Assembly (NCBI GenBank): GCA_963855995.1
Contig: OY979717.1
Coordinates: 2,973,179-3,037,178 of the forward strand
Reading direction: 5' to 3'
From: Muricea muricata
Lineage: Eukaryota > Cnidaria > Anthozoa > Malacalcyonacea > Plexauridae
Length of the DNA stretch: 64,000 bases
In this document: in pieces, positions 39,066 through 52,129 of the stretch
How the letters are laid out: every line of letters begins with the position of its first letter
Numbering within the stretch: position 1 is the stretch's first letter
Position numbers and translations under genes: made by a program
Notes under the pieces: generated by a model
The model's input: only the letters and a program-made list of their open reading frames with translations
Told to the model about the DNA's origin: nothing
Database searches by the model: none

Positions 39066-39285
39066 TGTTCTTGCGATGTATGAGGAAGAGCCTTAGCTAA
39101 ACTCTTCTATTTACATCGTCATAAAAGGAAAGTATACATGGCCAAATCTCGAAAGTTAATGCTGCCACAATAAGTAGAGGATGTACTCGAACACATTTTT
39201 ACCTGCATTGCAGCTGGATGCACGCAGAGCGGCAAAACCATATGGGTTAAAACGTTTTAGAGAATGCTCAGAAAATGAAAAAGAA
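39066..39285 (+). pseudogene. Second, inverted and decayed copy of the ATPase 5' region
   Basis: The plus strand repeats the zinc-finger and Walker A region of the minus-strand relic with many substitutions and small indels. The best block is TTGCAGCTGGATGCACGCAG, followed by AGCGGCAAAACC. It contains stop codons (for example within the finger) and ends near the same point where a GT follows the first copy's block. It is more diverged than the palindrome arm at 38375-38518. Confidence 0.85.
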
Positions 39286-39848
39286 AAGTTTTACAAAGTT
39301 TCACAAAAAATGCAAATGGTTGACCATATTCAAACTATAACTATATAGTTAATACTGAAATTATCTTGATGGCTGTCTTTTTGTAACGTTGAATTCATAC
39401 ATCCTGGTCATAAAATATGTCGGAAAGAATTCACAGTTAACTCTCGTTGTCATTTTTTCCAAAATTCTTTGTTCTTAGATTAAAGTGATCTTTGATTATG
39501 GATGCTTGCTACGCTGGGAGAAACTGAACATTGAAAACTGAAAACTTTTTAAAATCACCGTGATTTCGTGAAAGTAGACATGTTTGACCATCAGTGTCAT
39601 AGAAGACATGTTTGATCATAACAAAAATACTTGTAGTTCAGTTTCACAGAATTATAATTTTTCGCGCTAGCATGGTTTCCCGCCATTTTGAGCCAAACAA
39701 TTTTTCGTTCAAAGTCCCAGACCTCTGCGCGGAAATATATAACAACAACCAATACTGTACAATTATTAACAGCAATATTCCTCTTTCCTATCAATATTGA
39801 TTCAAATTATGGGGTGTTTATGTTCTTAGTTCTTTCTTGATCAAAGCC

Positions 39849-42800
39849 ATGGAAGGATCATTTATTTCTGAAGTGTTGGAAAAGAAAACAGTGAAAACAC
39901 AGAAAGAAAATGTGTTGGATCTAAGTGGTTAGTAAAGTAAATAATAATATATTTTCGGTATTTTATAGTATAAATAATTTTCAAATCGTCTCCACTTTCT
40001 TTTCGGAAGGTAGCCGTGTTTTCTGAAAGATCAAGCCTTGCTTTATATAGAAAATGACGAAAGTTATTTGAAGGTTTAGCAAGGTTGAAGGTTGGCAAAT
40101 TTACAACATGTAATGCTTATATATCTGAAGTGTCAGAATTATGTATCTCTGATGTTGGCTCTTTGCTATATTTAGCTGCTTAACAGATCTTACTAGTTGA
40201 GCAGTAGTGTTCACTGGTCAAATGTTTGAGACAAGCATTGGGTTGGGTGTTGAAGGCATGGACCCCCAGGAAAAATTTCAGGGAAATTGGAAATGCAATT
40301 TCCTGATCAGTACAAATGTTGAGCGTGCACTAATTGCAATTATTGTTGTTCTAAAAGAAGGCCAGGGTACACATGGAAATATCTTTAGGTGTATTAATTA
40401 TATTTTTATTTTGATTATAAAATTGAACTTTTCAAAGAATATTTAGAGGTCAGCATTATGTCATTTGAATTGCATTGCACCTGCATATGCTACCAGTACC
40501 GGTACCTAAAAATACTTAAAGAGGGGTTACAGTCCGTTCTGCGCATCGGTTCTGCTCATAACAAAGGTGGGCCACCAAATATAAACATTGTCCAAATTTC
40601 ACATTTTTCAAACTCTTTTTGAATTGAAACTCTGGTTTACATTCATGTATAAGCATAGCAAGCCAGAAAAGTGTCAGATATTCATTTAGTAAATCATATT
40701 TTACGAATATAGAATTTCAAAATGTAAACAAAGCGTTTGTTTACATTACGGACTGTAACCCCTCTTTAACCTGTAGGTTGACATGCAATAGACCCTTTGC
40801 ACATGTCACACTGGGCATCTGGGGGACAAATTAACATGTGTGTAAGTTTTCAAATAACGATGCACTATGTGCGCTGTTATTTATATAAAGTAACCATTCG
40901 TTCTGCAAATATTCTATTTTAAAAGTCAACTGAGTCAAGTGCTTTGCATCAATCTTAGCGGAGACAGAGCAGGGTGGCTTTAAAGTAGAGACATTGTGCA
41001 TCTGTAGCTCAAATCGTTTTACTTTAAATATTTTCAAAAAGAATAACTTCAGTAATTATGGATTGTTTTTTAATATTGTTGTGGATAAACGAACCACCAA
41101 AAGTATGAAAATCTGAAATTGTGTTACTATAGTCAATAATCATGTTACATTAGCAATTTATTAGTTCTTTTTAAGAGAAATTTCTGTGTTTTGGCTCATT
41201 TTCATTAAGTATTTTTCAATTTAATGCTGAACTCATTGACATACTTCGCAAGTCGGGGCTTAAATCGAGCAACAACAATTTTGTCAAACATCAAGTTAAC
41301 CTTTGGGACCTAACGTAAATGATCTAAATCGTGTTTCGTTATTTGAGTTCAGCCCCTTTTGGAGAAGGGTGTGGTCAGGGCATAAAAAGCGTGGTCAGAG
41401 CATAACTCGAAGGGCTTAACTGACCTCGATATAAATATCTTCAGTTGCATCATTTGAATATTTAACAAGTGCAGTTTTTAAGATAAATTGGGAAGGTAGG
41501 GGGGGGGGGCTTCCTCTCATTGTGGTTTAGTATAAGTACTTTAAAGTTTATTATCATATTTGCAATTATATGAAATTTTAGTAAAAGCGCGTAACTGAGT
41601 CACAGACATATTCATAACCTTGGGTCCCTCTGTCAAAATATTTCACTATAAATTTTCCGTCTTGGGTTCGGAGAAAGGGCGGAGAATTCCCAGCATATGT
41701 TAAGAGCATTGTGAATATCCAAATCTCAGATACTACCTATACTGGAGAAAAATCAAGATAACGTCAGGAATTTTAGTCTTTGGCACGTGAATGAAGTTGT
41801 TACAAAATCTTTTCCACTCCTTGCACACTCGGGGCCCTGCATATTTTGCACCTTCCCCCCATCCTGCATCCTGCCAGCCTTGAATTTTGGAGCAAAGTTT
41901 ATAGGTGTCCCTCACAGATCAGTGAATTGATTTATTGATTGTTTGATTGTTTGACAGAAACATCTCTAAAACGAATGCATCCACTAACCAAACTAATTTG
42001 TTATGTGATAGGTAAAGGATTGCGAAATATGAACAGTTTGTCAAAATGCCATTCTGTAAGCAAATTAGTACTGGACAACAACAGCATCACAAAAATTGAA
42101 AAATTAGATGTTTTTCCAAAACTCTATTCGGTAAGATTATTAATTTTTAATTATTATCATCAAAAATACTTTTAAATGTGTAATACTTTACAAGATCTTT
42201 TGCATTATCTGTGTGCTCTCTTTGAATTGTAAATTTTTATTTCAGCTATCAATGATAGGTAACCACTTGGTGAGGATGAATGGTGTAAATTTCGCTAAAA
42301 ATTTGGTGTCAGTAAATTTGTCAAACAATGGTATTGTATCCATGGAAGGTATGGTACGGTTTAAGATTGATTAAGATTTCTAAAAAGCAGATTAGGCACA
42401 GGAAATGTCCTTTGATAATGAAGAGATAATTAGCACAATGCCTCGTACTAAATTCTTTGGGTAATTCAGTTGACCTTTTTACTACTTTTTATGATCACAA
42501 CTTATTGTTAATGTTTTGTTTTTAAGGTCTATGTTGGTTAGTACACCTGGAATATCTTGATTTATCAAAAAATAACATCAAGGTAATAAAACTCATGAAG
42601 CCAACTAAATGACTGTTATTAAAACCACATTTCAGAGATGCTGAATACACTTCAGCTGCGTAATGTTATGCACTTTTGTTGCCAGGACTTTATGCCTAAT
42701 TGTATGCTTGTTTATTTCTTTTTTACATAAAATGTTTTTGTTTTGTTCAGCGCATACAAAATGTATCATATTGTGCAAAGTTGATACACATGGACTTATC

Positions 42801-45800
42801 AGAAAACAGGTAGTTATTGATACTCTACAGAACTGTTCATGTTGTAGAAAATGTACAGAAGAATGTTCATACTACACTTAACTACCGGTACACTAAACTA
42901 ATTATACTACACTTAACTAATTATATTATATTCATTTGCTTTTTTTTTCAGTATTGCAGATATAGCTAATTTGAAAAGTCTTGTACAGCTAAAGGTATAT
43001 ATATCTTTGGAAAAATATGATGATTAAAGTATGCCATTTCATTTTTAAATTCGTTTGGAATCAATTCCATACACTGTAACCATACAGATCTGTGAGTCTG
43101 TCAATTATAAGATTTCCATAAGTTAAACACCTGCCCTCAAAACTAATGGACACTAATTTTCCTTGTGTTTATAAGTTGATCAAAAGCGAACGAATGGCGC
43201 TATTCACTAGTGATTTTCTTAAACTTTTGAAACATGTTCTCTAACTAATGAAAACCATATTAAAGTTCGGCATTTTCGATTTAAGTCGAGTTCAATATCC
43301 CTGCGGACGCTGCTTTTTTTATGCCTGCGCCAGTTTTTGCAGATCATTATTACTATTCCGTACGTCGTTAGCGTTGTTTTGAGCTTTTATTTTTTTATTT
43401 CTGCAGGCTCTTCTTTTACATGGTAATGCTATAACAACAATTGAAAGGTAAAACAACAAAAGAAGAATACTATTATTTCCGAAATAGTAATTCAATAATT
43501 TTACCAGCTATCAAACAAGTATTGTATTAACTTGTGAGTATGCAATAGCTGGGCTATACTTACATCTGTAAATGCTCATTTTTCAAAGAGCTGAAGAAAA
43601 TTTACCTGAACAGATTCAAACACTTTCACTTTCCGCAAACAACATTTCAGATCTGAATGAGGTAAGTTAACTTATTTTATACAACAACACTGTATTAGAG
43701 TATAGATACACAGATGATGTCACACAATGCTTTGATGTCTTCCAATTTTAAAATTTTGTTTCGTGTATAAAACAAGAAGATCACGTTTTAAGATGGGTGT
43801 GTACTCTAATAGATCACAGAAGACGTCATAGCGTTGAAAAAGGAAAGTCACGGCACTCGAGCTCGTCTCGTGCCGTGCCGTACTTTTTTCTTTTTCTCGC
43901 GCTATGACACCACCTGTACGGTTTATTACATTACATACGCACACTAAAACGTAATCTATTTGTTAATTCACAAATTGTATACAGTTGTACGACTGTGTAC
44001 AACTTTGTTGTGAAAAATTTTCAAATGACGTATACAACCTTGCTGTAATTGAGTTCTCCCGCTATTTTGTAAACTGTCTCGCCCAAAGTTTAAGGCAGTG
44101 GCGAAGCCAGCCCGACATTTAGTCGTGCAAATGCAAATTTTTCTGTGCTTAAAGACTGTATAACGAATGAATTTCTAAAGAAATTAATAATGATAATAAT
44201 TTAAATTTGCATTTGCATGAACAAATGAGCGGCGGACGTCGCTACTGGTTTAAGGTGTGATCACTATTAAAGGTAATCTTCACTGCATGTGCCACTGTAG
44301 GTCCGTCACTTGTCACATTTGTTAAATTTCAAGCACTTCTTCATCGAGGGTAATCCATGTGTCATGGCGACATCATCTTTACAGTATCCTTTTTCGAGGC
44401 AATCATGTCCCTCATAAAATGAAATTTTCAACCGGTAACTAATACGTCGAACTAATTCTGCCAGTGAAGGTAGTCCAATCAAAAGTTTACGATATAGATT
44501 CTTTCGCTAACTGAAACAATAAAATAGAACTCAACGATTGGAGCCACGAGGCTTGAAGTCCTCAAAGTGCCGAATTCCATTTTTCCGTTTCAGTTAGCGA
44601 AAGAACCTATATCTAACAAACATTGATTTTTTGTAGTATATCACAGTAGTTGATGGGTGTCCCTTTATCCAGTTAATAACAGTCCTTTATCAAATGAGCC
44701 TGAAATCGTCTTGCTTGGAATCAACACACGTGGTTTACTATGTATTTGCTTCACTTAATAAAATATTTCAAAGAGGATTTAATTGTAAATTATTTATCCT
44801 CTCATGCTTGCCGTCTCTGCTAACGTTGGATGGTGGCTCTATCACAGATGTTGAAAGGTAAATAATGTACATTTAATCTTACTTGCTGTTCCTTGTTTTA
44901 CAGTGAGCTCACGTCTGTTAAAGTCGAAATTTTAATCAGCTCAAAAATTATTTTCGTTGAAAGTTGATGATTGCTTGTGTGCCAACACAATAGGAATTTG
45001 CAACTTTTATCAAGTACACCCTTATTTCACCAGGGCTTAACTTTCAGACGAACGCTTTTGTCTCGTCTTTGTAAGAATGCGCAACAAGTGTTCAACTCTC
45101 GAAACAATTATTCGAAGATCTATCGCGTTTTTGCAGGCAAGATGCTGAAAGGTTGAGTCGAGATAAAAATCTTTCGTTGTTCACGTTTGGCCACCACTTA
45201 GAGCTGGTCCTATACCTCGCCAAAACATATCCTGTGCAAGAAACAATCCAGGTACCACTGAGGATAATTTGCTCTGTACATTTCCAAAGTGTCAGTGGTA
45301 TAATTTTGAAAGCAATTCAACGTGTGGGAAGAGGTTCTAAATTTTCTAATCCAAGCTCCGTTTTTATTTATTTATCAATTTAGGTTAACAAAGATCAGGA
45401 TAATTTCTTGGATGATTTCTTGCAAAAACGACGCGTGGAAATCTTTACTAATCAGAAGGGCACGGAAATTAAGAAGAATGGCTTTCCTTTAAACAATGCT
45501 GACGAAGTGTAAGTATACACTGAAACTGATACAGGTCGCCATTCGGTTGGAAGCAAAAAGATTTTTCGTGAACGTCAATTAACTTATTGTGCTGAATTCT
45601 TGTATCTAAAGAACGACTTAGGCATTATAAAAATTTTACTGTCCTATAGTTATAGGAAATTTAGTAAATAAAGCTCAGTTATTTTTGCTGAATTTAGACT
45701 AGACGTTAAAGCAAGTGACACCCTGCAATCTTCCAGTTATTCTGTTTTGAGACTCAGTGAGAGCACTAAGAATGAAAGTGGAAATTTCTCACCAGATGAA

Positions 45801-48800
45801 GGTGTGGTAATTTTGAACCACTCACCTTGAGTTAAATTTCAGTCTTCGATCATCTCTGTGAATTTGACTAAACCTGTGTGCTTTATTTTACACTGTAGAA
45901 AGCGAAACTGACACCCTGTGTTCGGAGTCTAGATTTTTACCTGTGTATTCTCCTCTGAAAAAACCTCCAGAAATTGGTGAGTGCGTGTATATACTGTTAT
46001 AAGGATGTTCAGAAATTATCGGTGTATTGGTCTACCAGCTTTTTGTTTTATTAGAGAGGAAAATCCGCCAATATTAGTATCAAGGAAATTCGATTTTGAA
46101 ATTGAAGTGAAAATGCAATATGCGGCAGTGAAGTGGACGAGAATATTTTCGAAGCTGCTAGGGACAAATTTCAGTCATATTTGTATAGGATATGTCAAAA
46201 GATTCCGGTATATCGAAAATTTTTGCATATTTGTACCACTGAATATTTCAAAGATTACCGATATACCGTTACTGTATTCAATATTTTTCGTTATCAGTAC
46301 TGTGGTATCAAGACAACGGTATGGTGAAATATTGTGGGGATTTCCTTTGTGTTTTAATCATGAATTATTAATGACTTAATATCTTTATTTGTAGTACGAT
46401 CTTTTCCATCCTGGGAAGTTTCCCCTCCAGACAATGGCAAACATCTATCGAGCATGAATGATGACCTCACGACCGTGTCCGAAAATTCTCCAATTATGAC
46501 TGAGGAAGAAGCAAACAAGTTGATCAATTTAGCTGCAACCATCTTACAATCACGTATCAGAGGATTTCTGGTCCGCCGTAAATTTGATTATAGAACTTTC
46601 AAGAGGACACATGCTGCTGCTAGTAAAATCCAAGCATTGTGGTAGGTTGGAGAGTAAAGAAATCGATATATCACCGCAATCAGTAGGTTTTTCCAGAAGT
46701 AAAAAAGACAGTTATTAAAGCAGGTAAACGCTCATGTTGTATGACGTCACAGTAAAGGAATGCACCGTGGCGTGGTCATGTTTCTCATCTGAATGGCTTC
46801 CACTTCAAAAGGGAAACGTCTCGACTACAAACGTAAACAAACGCCTGAAAATATACTTGCGGTTTCTGCTTCAACTTTCGCGGTTCCGATTTTAACAATA
46901 TTTCTGATTACATATTAGCCAAAGATTCACCTTTAGGATAACGAGACAGAAGGAAAAGGGTACTCTTTTGTCTCCTTGTAACCATTGGATGGCCTAAAAC
47001 TAATTTATCTACGTGGTAGCTCAAATTCTAGCCATACAATGCCTTGCTGTATATTTTTAGGAAAGGATATTACTTCAGAAACCATAGCAAGCAAAGCATA
47101 AACATTAGAAATGAACTACGAGTCCGACGACTTCAGAAATACATCTCCATCTTATGTTTCTTGATGCAGAAGTAAGATCATGCTATAATATTTTGGAAGC
47201 GATCCTTTCTATAATAGTTACAATTATTTTGTATTCTGTTTTGGTAGATCAGCGAAACAACACGAGGATGAAAAGCAACAAATGTTGGAAATCATCACGC
47301 TGCTTTACGAAAAGGTCAGTTTTTTTTGGGAAAGTAATGCTCAAAGTGGACTTTAAATGAACACAGCTTACGCTAAGTATTTACCAAATGTATTGCTTTT
47401 AGATTACTCGACTTTCTGAAAAAGTGGAAAAATTGGAAAGTTTAGCCATCGAAATCAACAAAACGGAAAGAAAAGGTAAGAAAGGCTTAAACTCTATACT
47501 TAGAAATCATAAATATAAACGTTTATAAATATTAATTAAAATGCGATTACCTCTTTGGTCGCCTCTTGTGTTGTAGATGAATTGGGAAATAGTTTGGAAG
47601 GAAATCTTCACCCCGTGTTCCGTCCGCATCCACTTTTGTCGCGAACGTTCGAGGAGCGTGAAACTATAAGAAATAGTAACTACGCTTCAAGCTACACACA
47701 AGATTCCCCTTTGTCTGAGAACATTGGGAATGACGTACAGGATTCAAGCGACCTTATTCTTTTGTCTGAAGACGTTGACATAAAGTCTGACAAGATTTCT
47801 GACGATATTATGGAACTTCATGGCGAAATGGTTAAGAATTTTGGGACGCTAGAAAAGGATATGGTTGGAAAACAGGAGGATTATTTGTTGGATAAGAATT
47901 CACAACAGACAGGGGATAGCAGGATAGAAGATGATCTTCATTGGGATATAAAATCAGGAAAAAGCGAGGATAGCAGTGATGTAGAAAGTTATAAAGAAAG
48001 CTATTCCGAGAATCTAAATGAACAGAATTGTAATGAGGATGGTACAAATATGGATAGTTATGGCCATCAAATTTGTAGGGTACCCCAAGTCGACGGATCT
48101 ACTAGTGGTGACTGTGCTGGAAGTGGAACCATTTCAAGGGGGACCAGTGAAGCATTTATAACTGCAAATGTATGTGAACTGTTAGCAACTGTGGAAAGTG
48201 ACAAAAAAGAAGGAATGAAGGAAACCTTTCCAAGTATACAGAGACCTCAAGAAGATTCTGAAAAAAGAGAAATTTCCATTAGCCTGGTTGATAATACAGA
48301 CAGCCCTTTCGTTGGCGTTTATGGAACCCTGAGGGATAATGATGATGCCTTGGGAGAACAGTTTGTGAATGGAGAACCATCATGTTTAAATTTTGAGAGA
48401 GATCAAGAGAATAAAAAGGATACGGCAACTGGAGAGTATGGTGGCATGGAACAATTTGAGGTGACTGAATTTACTGTAGTTGGAGACAAGGGTGACAAAG
48501 GTGTAACTGAAGATGCATCAAACCCATTGGATATGAAAAAACAGTATGCTGACAAGATTGCCGAACACGAAGAGAATTCTGAGGATACACATGGACAAGT
48601 TAAAGAAAATCCACAGGAAGTCTATGAGATAATGTCAATTCATTCATCTCAAAAGAGGGCAACATCGTGTGACAATATTACGTTAGTAAGAAAGGCGGAA
48701 AATTACAGTAGGAAAGAAGAAGATATTACAAATGAAGTCCGATTTACTGAGGTAAACATTACAGATGATTATAGTCGAAACAAAACCGCGAAAACTCCTG

Positions 48801-49540
48801 GTGAGCACGTTGGGCAAAACTTGAAACTGGATGGTGGATTTGTGTGTAAAACTAACGTGTCTAACGACTCAGAGTTTTGTGGTTTAGAGAATATAAAAGA
48901 AGAAACAAAAGCATTCTCCTCAAAACAAGATGTGGTTAAATCTGCAATTACTTCGCATGGAGCAGAGAAAAGATCTAATGATTACGTCGATTTTGTACAT
49001 GAATCCGTCAAAGATTCATTAAATGACAATATACCATGCTCACATAAAGGTGAAACAACTGTTGGTTTAGAAGAATTAACAGGAGGTGAGAATATAGTTT
49101 CCAATGATCAGTCACCTGCCACCCTTGAATATGAGACTTCTCCTTGCGCGAATGTGCAGAATAACACAGGCGTCATAGAAAATGAAATGGCCAATATGGA
49201 GAGTGACAATGAATCTGAGAAAGAGACAAAAAATGACAAAACTGAAGATCCTCCACAGGGTACATCAAAAATGGATGAAACGGTAATTAGGACAAGCGTG
49301 CATGACAATAGGTCTGAGCGAGAAACACTGACGGAAAATGCAGCTGATGTGAAGGCAGTATCATCAAGACTCGGAGAACGAGCGTCATCACTGTTGTCAG
49401 CTTTGAAAGAAGAGATAACTAGTGAAACATCTAAGGAATCTTCAACTTCACATCCTTCAAGTCCACACACCTCTGGTGGTGACGTCGTGAATATGCAGCC
49501 TGATCCGAGAGCTGGTCATTCTACTTCCGAAAGCCAATAA
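39849..49540 (+). CDS. CEP97: CEP97-like centrosomal LRR/IQ protein (19 exons, complete)
   Basis: Centriole-cap protein; with CP110 it restrains cilium assembly in animals. Exons: 39849-39927, 42012-42130, 42246-42348, 42527-42582, 42751-42809, 42952-42994, 43407-43447, 43589-43661, 44301-44383, 44774-44857, 45137-45251, 45384-45508, 45698-45801, 45899-45976, 46395-46641, 47061-47171, 47248-47314, 47403-47475, 47577-49540. All join in phase to 1207 aa. Leucine-rich repeats span about residues 23-245 (LVLDNNSITKIE, LEYLDLSKNNIK, LSANNISDLNE) and are capped by FIEGNPCVMATSS and LTLDGG. Two IQ motifs follow: ILQSRIRGFLVRR (437-449) and IQALWKGYYFR (466-476). A coiled-coil-like stretch runs to about 555. 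The last exon encodes a 650-residue acidic, Ser/Asp/Glu-rich tail with no domain I recognise, which makes the protein clearly longer than human CEP97 (about 865 aa). The order LRR, IQ, coiled coil supports CEP97 over other LRR/IQ proteins. Confidence 0.93.
40520..40765. mobile_element. 246-bp MITE flanked by TTAA
   Basis: Terminal inverted repeats AGAGGGGTTACAGTCCGT and their mirror bound the element, with TTAA at 40516-40519 and 40766-40769. TTAA duplication fits piggyBac- or Kolobok-type transposases. It lies in CEP97 intron 1 and has no ORF. Confidence 0.88.
44096..44247. mobile_element. 152-bp MITE, TIR CAGTGGCGAAGCC / CAGTAGCGACGTCC
   Basis: The ends are imperfect inverted repeats starting CAGT(G/A)GCGA, and inner TGCAAATGCAAATTT is mirrored by AAATTTGCATTTGCA. 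The CAGTGGCG start is typical of hAT MITEs. It lies in CEP97 intron 8. Confidence 0.82.
44491..44614. repeat. 124-bp foldback
   Basis: GATATAG, TTCTTTCGCTAACTGAAAC and their mirror copies bracket a short centre in CEP97 intron 9. Confidence 0.8.
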
Positions 49541-49974
49541 TATAAATTTTGAGGAATATAAGATATATTACATATGCAAGTATTCACGTAGTCAGAGTAG
49601 TCAAACTAGTTTGCATGTTTTAAACACCAACTTTTTTAGTGTTTTGCTCTGATTTCCCCCTGCTTGTCAAAAAGCTTATTGTGTAAATCCACGTTTGCTT
49701 GCTTCGAAAACCCAATTAGATTGTGTGGAAGCACCACGTAAATTTGTTGTTGCAAAGCTTTCGAACCGTCAGTTCGCAGCCGATCCGAACGTTGTAATCC
49801 AATAAGATTATTTATTGATGACAACGTTTAACAATTCCAATACTTGTAATTCATGCATATAAAGGAAATCTTGACCAATCCTAACCGTAACAATCCCAAT
49901 AATTTATATAATATTGAATGTAATCTTACTCGGTTACAGCATTGAACTGTAATACAACTGAAACGCTAACTCAA
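49541..49974. other. CEP97 3' flank with a dispersed-repeat fragment
   Basis: No gene. A fragment of the CTTTCGATCCGTAAGCTCGG family (CACCACGTAAATTTGTTG, then GCTTTCGAACCGTCAG) lies at 49725-49800. No consensus AATAAA was seen close behind the CEP97 stop codon. Confidence 0.6.
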
Positions 49975-50880
49975 TACTACAGTTCAGTTAATGAGTGAAG
50001 CCAAGTAAGTTTTTTGAGTCGAAATGCTTAACGCCAAAAATCAAACCTTGTATCAAAATGGAAGCTATTACAAAGTATATTTAAAGGGAAATGGCAACAA
50101 AAATGTTTATTGTCTCATTTGAAAGAGAATCTAAAAATAATATATAGAAGTCTTTTACAAAATTTTTATATCTGTTTTACTTTGGGGATATTGTCACCTG
50201 AATACTCGAACTGTCCGCCATCTTGGATTAATTTTTAACCTCATTAACAATGTTTTGGTGACGTAACAACAGGGATAAGTCATTCAAAGCTTCTTCTAAA
50301 TACTTACTACCAATAAAATATTTGTGAAACCTTTTCAGTCCGTGCTAAAATCCTAAACACTTAATTACCATGTGTGTGGTTAATGAAGAAGATTAATCAT
50401 TGTGTCGTAAGAAAAAAAATTGCGTGACCCCAGTTGTGACGCATCATGCATATCTACAAATATCCAAGATGGCGGACAACTAAAGATTTCAAGTCAAAAT
50501 ATCTCACCAAATAAGGCAGATATAAAAATCTGTACTAGACTTCTATATATTGTTTTGGAGTCTCTTTCAAATAAGACGATAAAAATTTTTGTTGCCATTT
50601 CTCTTTGATATAACAAATTAAGACTTTAGACGAAAAAGAAATGCCTAAAAAATACCAAAACAACTGCAATTTAAAAAAATGTCAAATTTCCCTTCAAAGT
50701 TTCAGTTGTTTTTCTTTTGCCTAAAGATTCAAATTTTTACATCAAATAAAACTTCTTGATAGCTTTCATTTGATATGCAGCCCAATTTTTGATGTTTGGC
50801 ATTTCAACTCAAAACTCAGAAAAACTGAATCAACTGAACCCCTGACTTATCGTTCCAGTTACTTTTAGTTCAATGGGTTA
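49975..50880. mobile_element. Composite foldback, about 0.9 kb
   Basis: Inner arms (AAATGGCAACAAAAAT...CGCCATCTTGGATT at 50088-50230, mirrored at 50450-50605) are nested in outer arms (TTTTGAGTCGAAATGC at 50015, mirrored by GCATTTCAACTCAAAA near 50800). The ends resemble TAACTGAA/TTCAGTT words. No coding content. The ATGGCGG word shared with other foldbacks suggests a common family. Confidence 0.78.
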
Positions 50881-51087
50881 CAACGTTCGGATCGGGGAAC
50901 GGGGAAGTTCGGATTAAATTTACTCGGTGTTTACAGAAAATTATAGTGATGTCCATTTTCACCATTTAAGCATACAAGAGACTTATCATGTAGGTCCTAA
51001 TAGTAGATGTTTCAGGTCACATATAACCGCAAAAGGAGCTGAGTTGTGTAACCACTGAGGAACCAGATGTGGAAAGCACACAATAAT

Positions 51088-51222
51088 AAACGTCGGTTAA
51101 ACCATAGGCGGCTCAATTCAGTGTGTAGTTTTATATAGAGATCAGTGCGCACATAAAAACATTCGTAGATGAAACTACACACTGAATTGGGCCGCCTATG
51201 GTTGAACTAAAACGTCGGTTGA
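51088..51222. mobile_element. 135-bp foldback flanked by CGTCGGTT
   Basis: CCATAGGCGGCTCAATTCAG and GTGTGTAGTTT are mirrored on the right. The word AAACGTCGGTT occurs in direct orientation just outside both ends, eight bases further out on the right. A related terminus (ATAGGCGGCCGAATTCAGTG) appears at 52295. Confidence 0.78.
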
Positions 51223-52129
51223 ATTAAAAAATGATTGTAAAAAAATTTGCAATTAAATGGTCGATCGTTATACGCCCACAAGCTTATATATATCCTCCAG
51301 GTGGAAGTCACTGTAAACTATGTACCGAGGAAAAACTACAGATCATCAAGTTGAAGTCGTAGAACCTATACTGAACAAACGAAACGAACTGTTTTCGAAA
51401 TGCTGCCATCGAAACAAATTCAGCGCGTGCAATTTCAAGCGCACGCGGAAGACAGCGTCAGCAAGCAAAACGTTGTGACAGTAGCTTAATCGCTTGAAAA
51501 TCGCATGAACGTGAAACTCTGAGTAGCGATTTAATTATAAATATTATTAAGAAATGAAATAACTAAATAATCCCTCTACAGCGACAAAAATCCTTCAAGA
51601 CGGAAGGAAAAACAACAGAACAAAAACGGAAATTTGTGCAAGCTAACAAAAACATTGCTAGAACAAAATCGAAATGTATGTTTGATCAATGACGTAACGT
51701 GCGCTGGGATGCCTGTGGTTTAATAACTCAAAGTTGATAGTTGAAACAAAAAACGATTCCATGCTCTAGATGAATGTGATTTGAAAGGTGCCGGTGGTAA
51801 AACACCGACGACGGAAAAATCGAAAATTATTTCGACTAATGCCCAACAACAAGATTTCCCCTTCCAACAACAAAGTCGCAATGATGAAAAACAAAGTCAT
51901 AACTCCAGAAACCAAGATACATGAATCCCCATCAACCGAGCTGCAATTACCACTATAAAAGCTCAACTCCGAAGGCTCTTGAACGGTCTGTGCTTAGTGA
52001 CACAGATCATTTCTCTTCGAATGCCAAAGTCTAAATAACCGGTGCATTCCAAAGATGTAATTTTTAAAACATCCTAGGTTGGAATCCACAGCTAGTAGCT
52101 CCAACAAGGTTATGCTTTAAAAAATTGAT
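51223..52129. other. Interval with no gene recognised
   Basis: AT-rich sequence without a supportable exon. The only longer frame (51766-51966, minus) shows no family resemblance. Confidence 0.5.

Noticed and set aside
45981..46379. 132-codon plus-strand ORF as a CEP97 exon
   Set aside because: It lies between phase-matched exons 14 and 15, would break the frame, and has no LRR/IQ similarity.
47832..49470. Antisense ORFs over the last CEP97 exon
   Set aside because: Shadows of the long acidic coding exon; low-complexity codons give open antisense frames.
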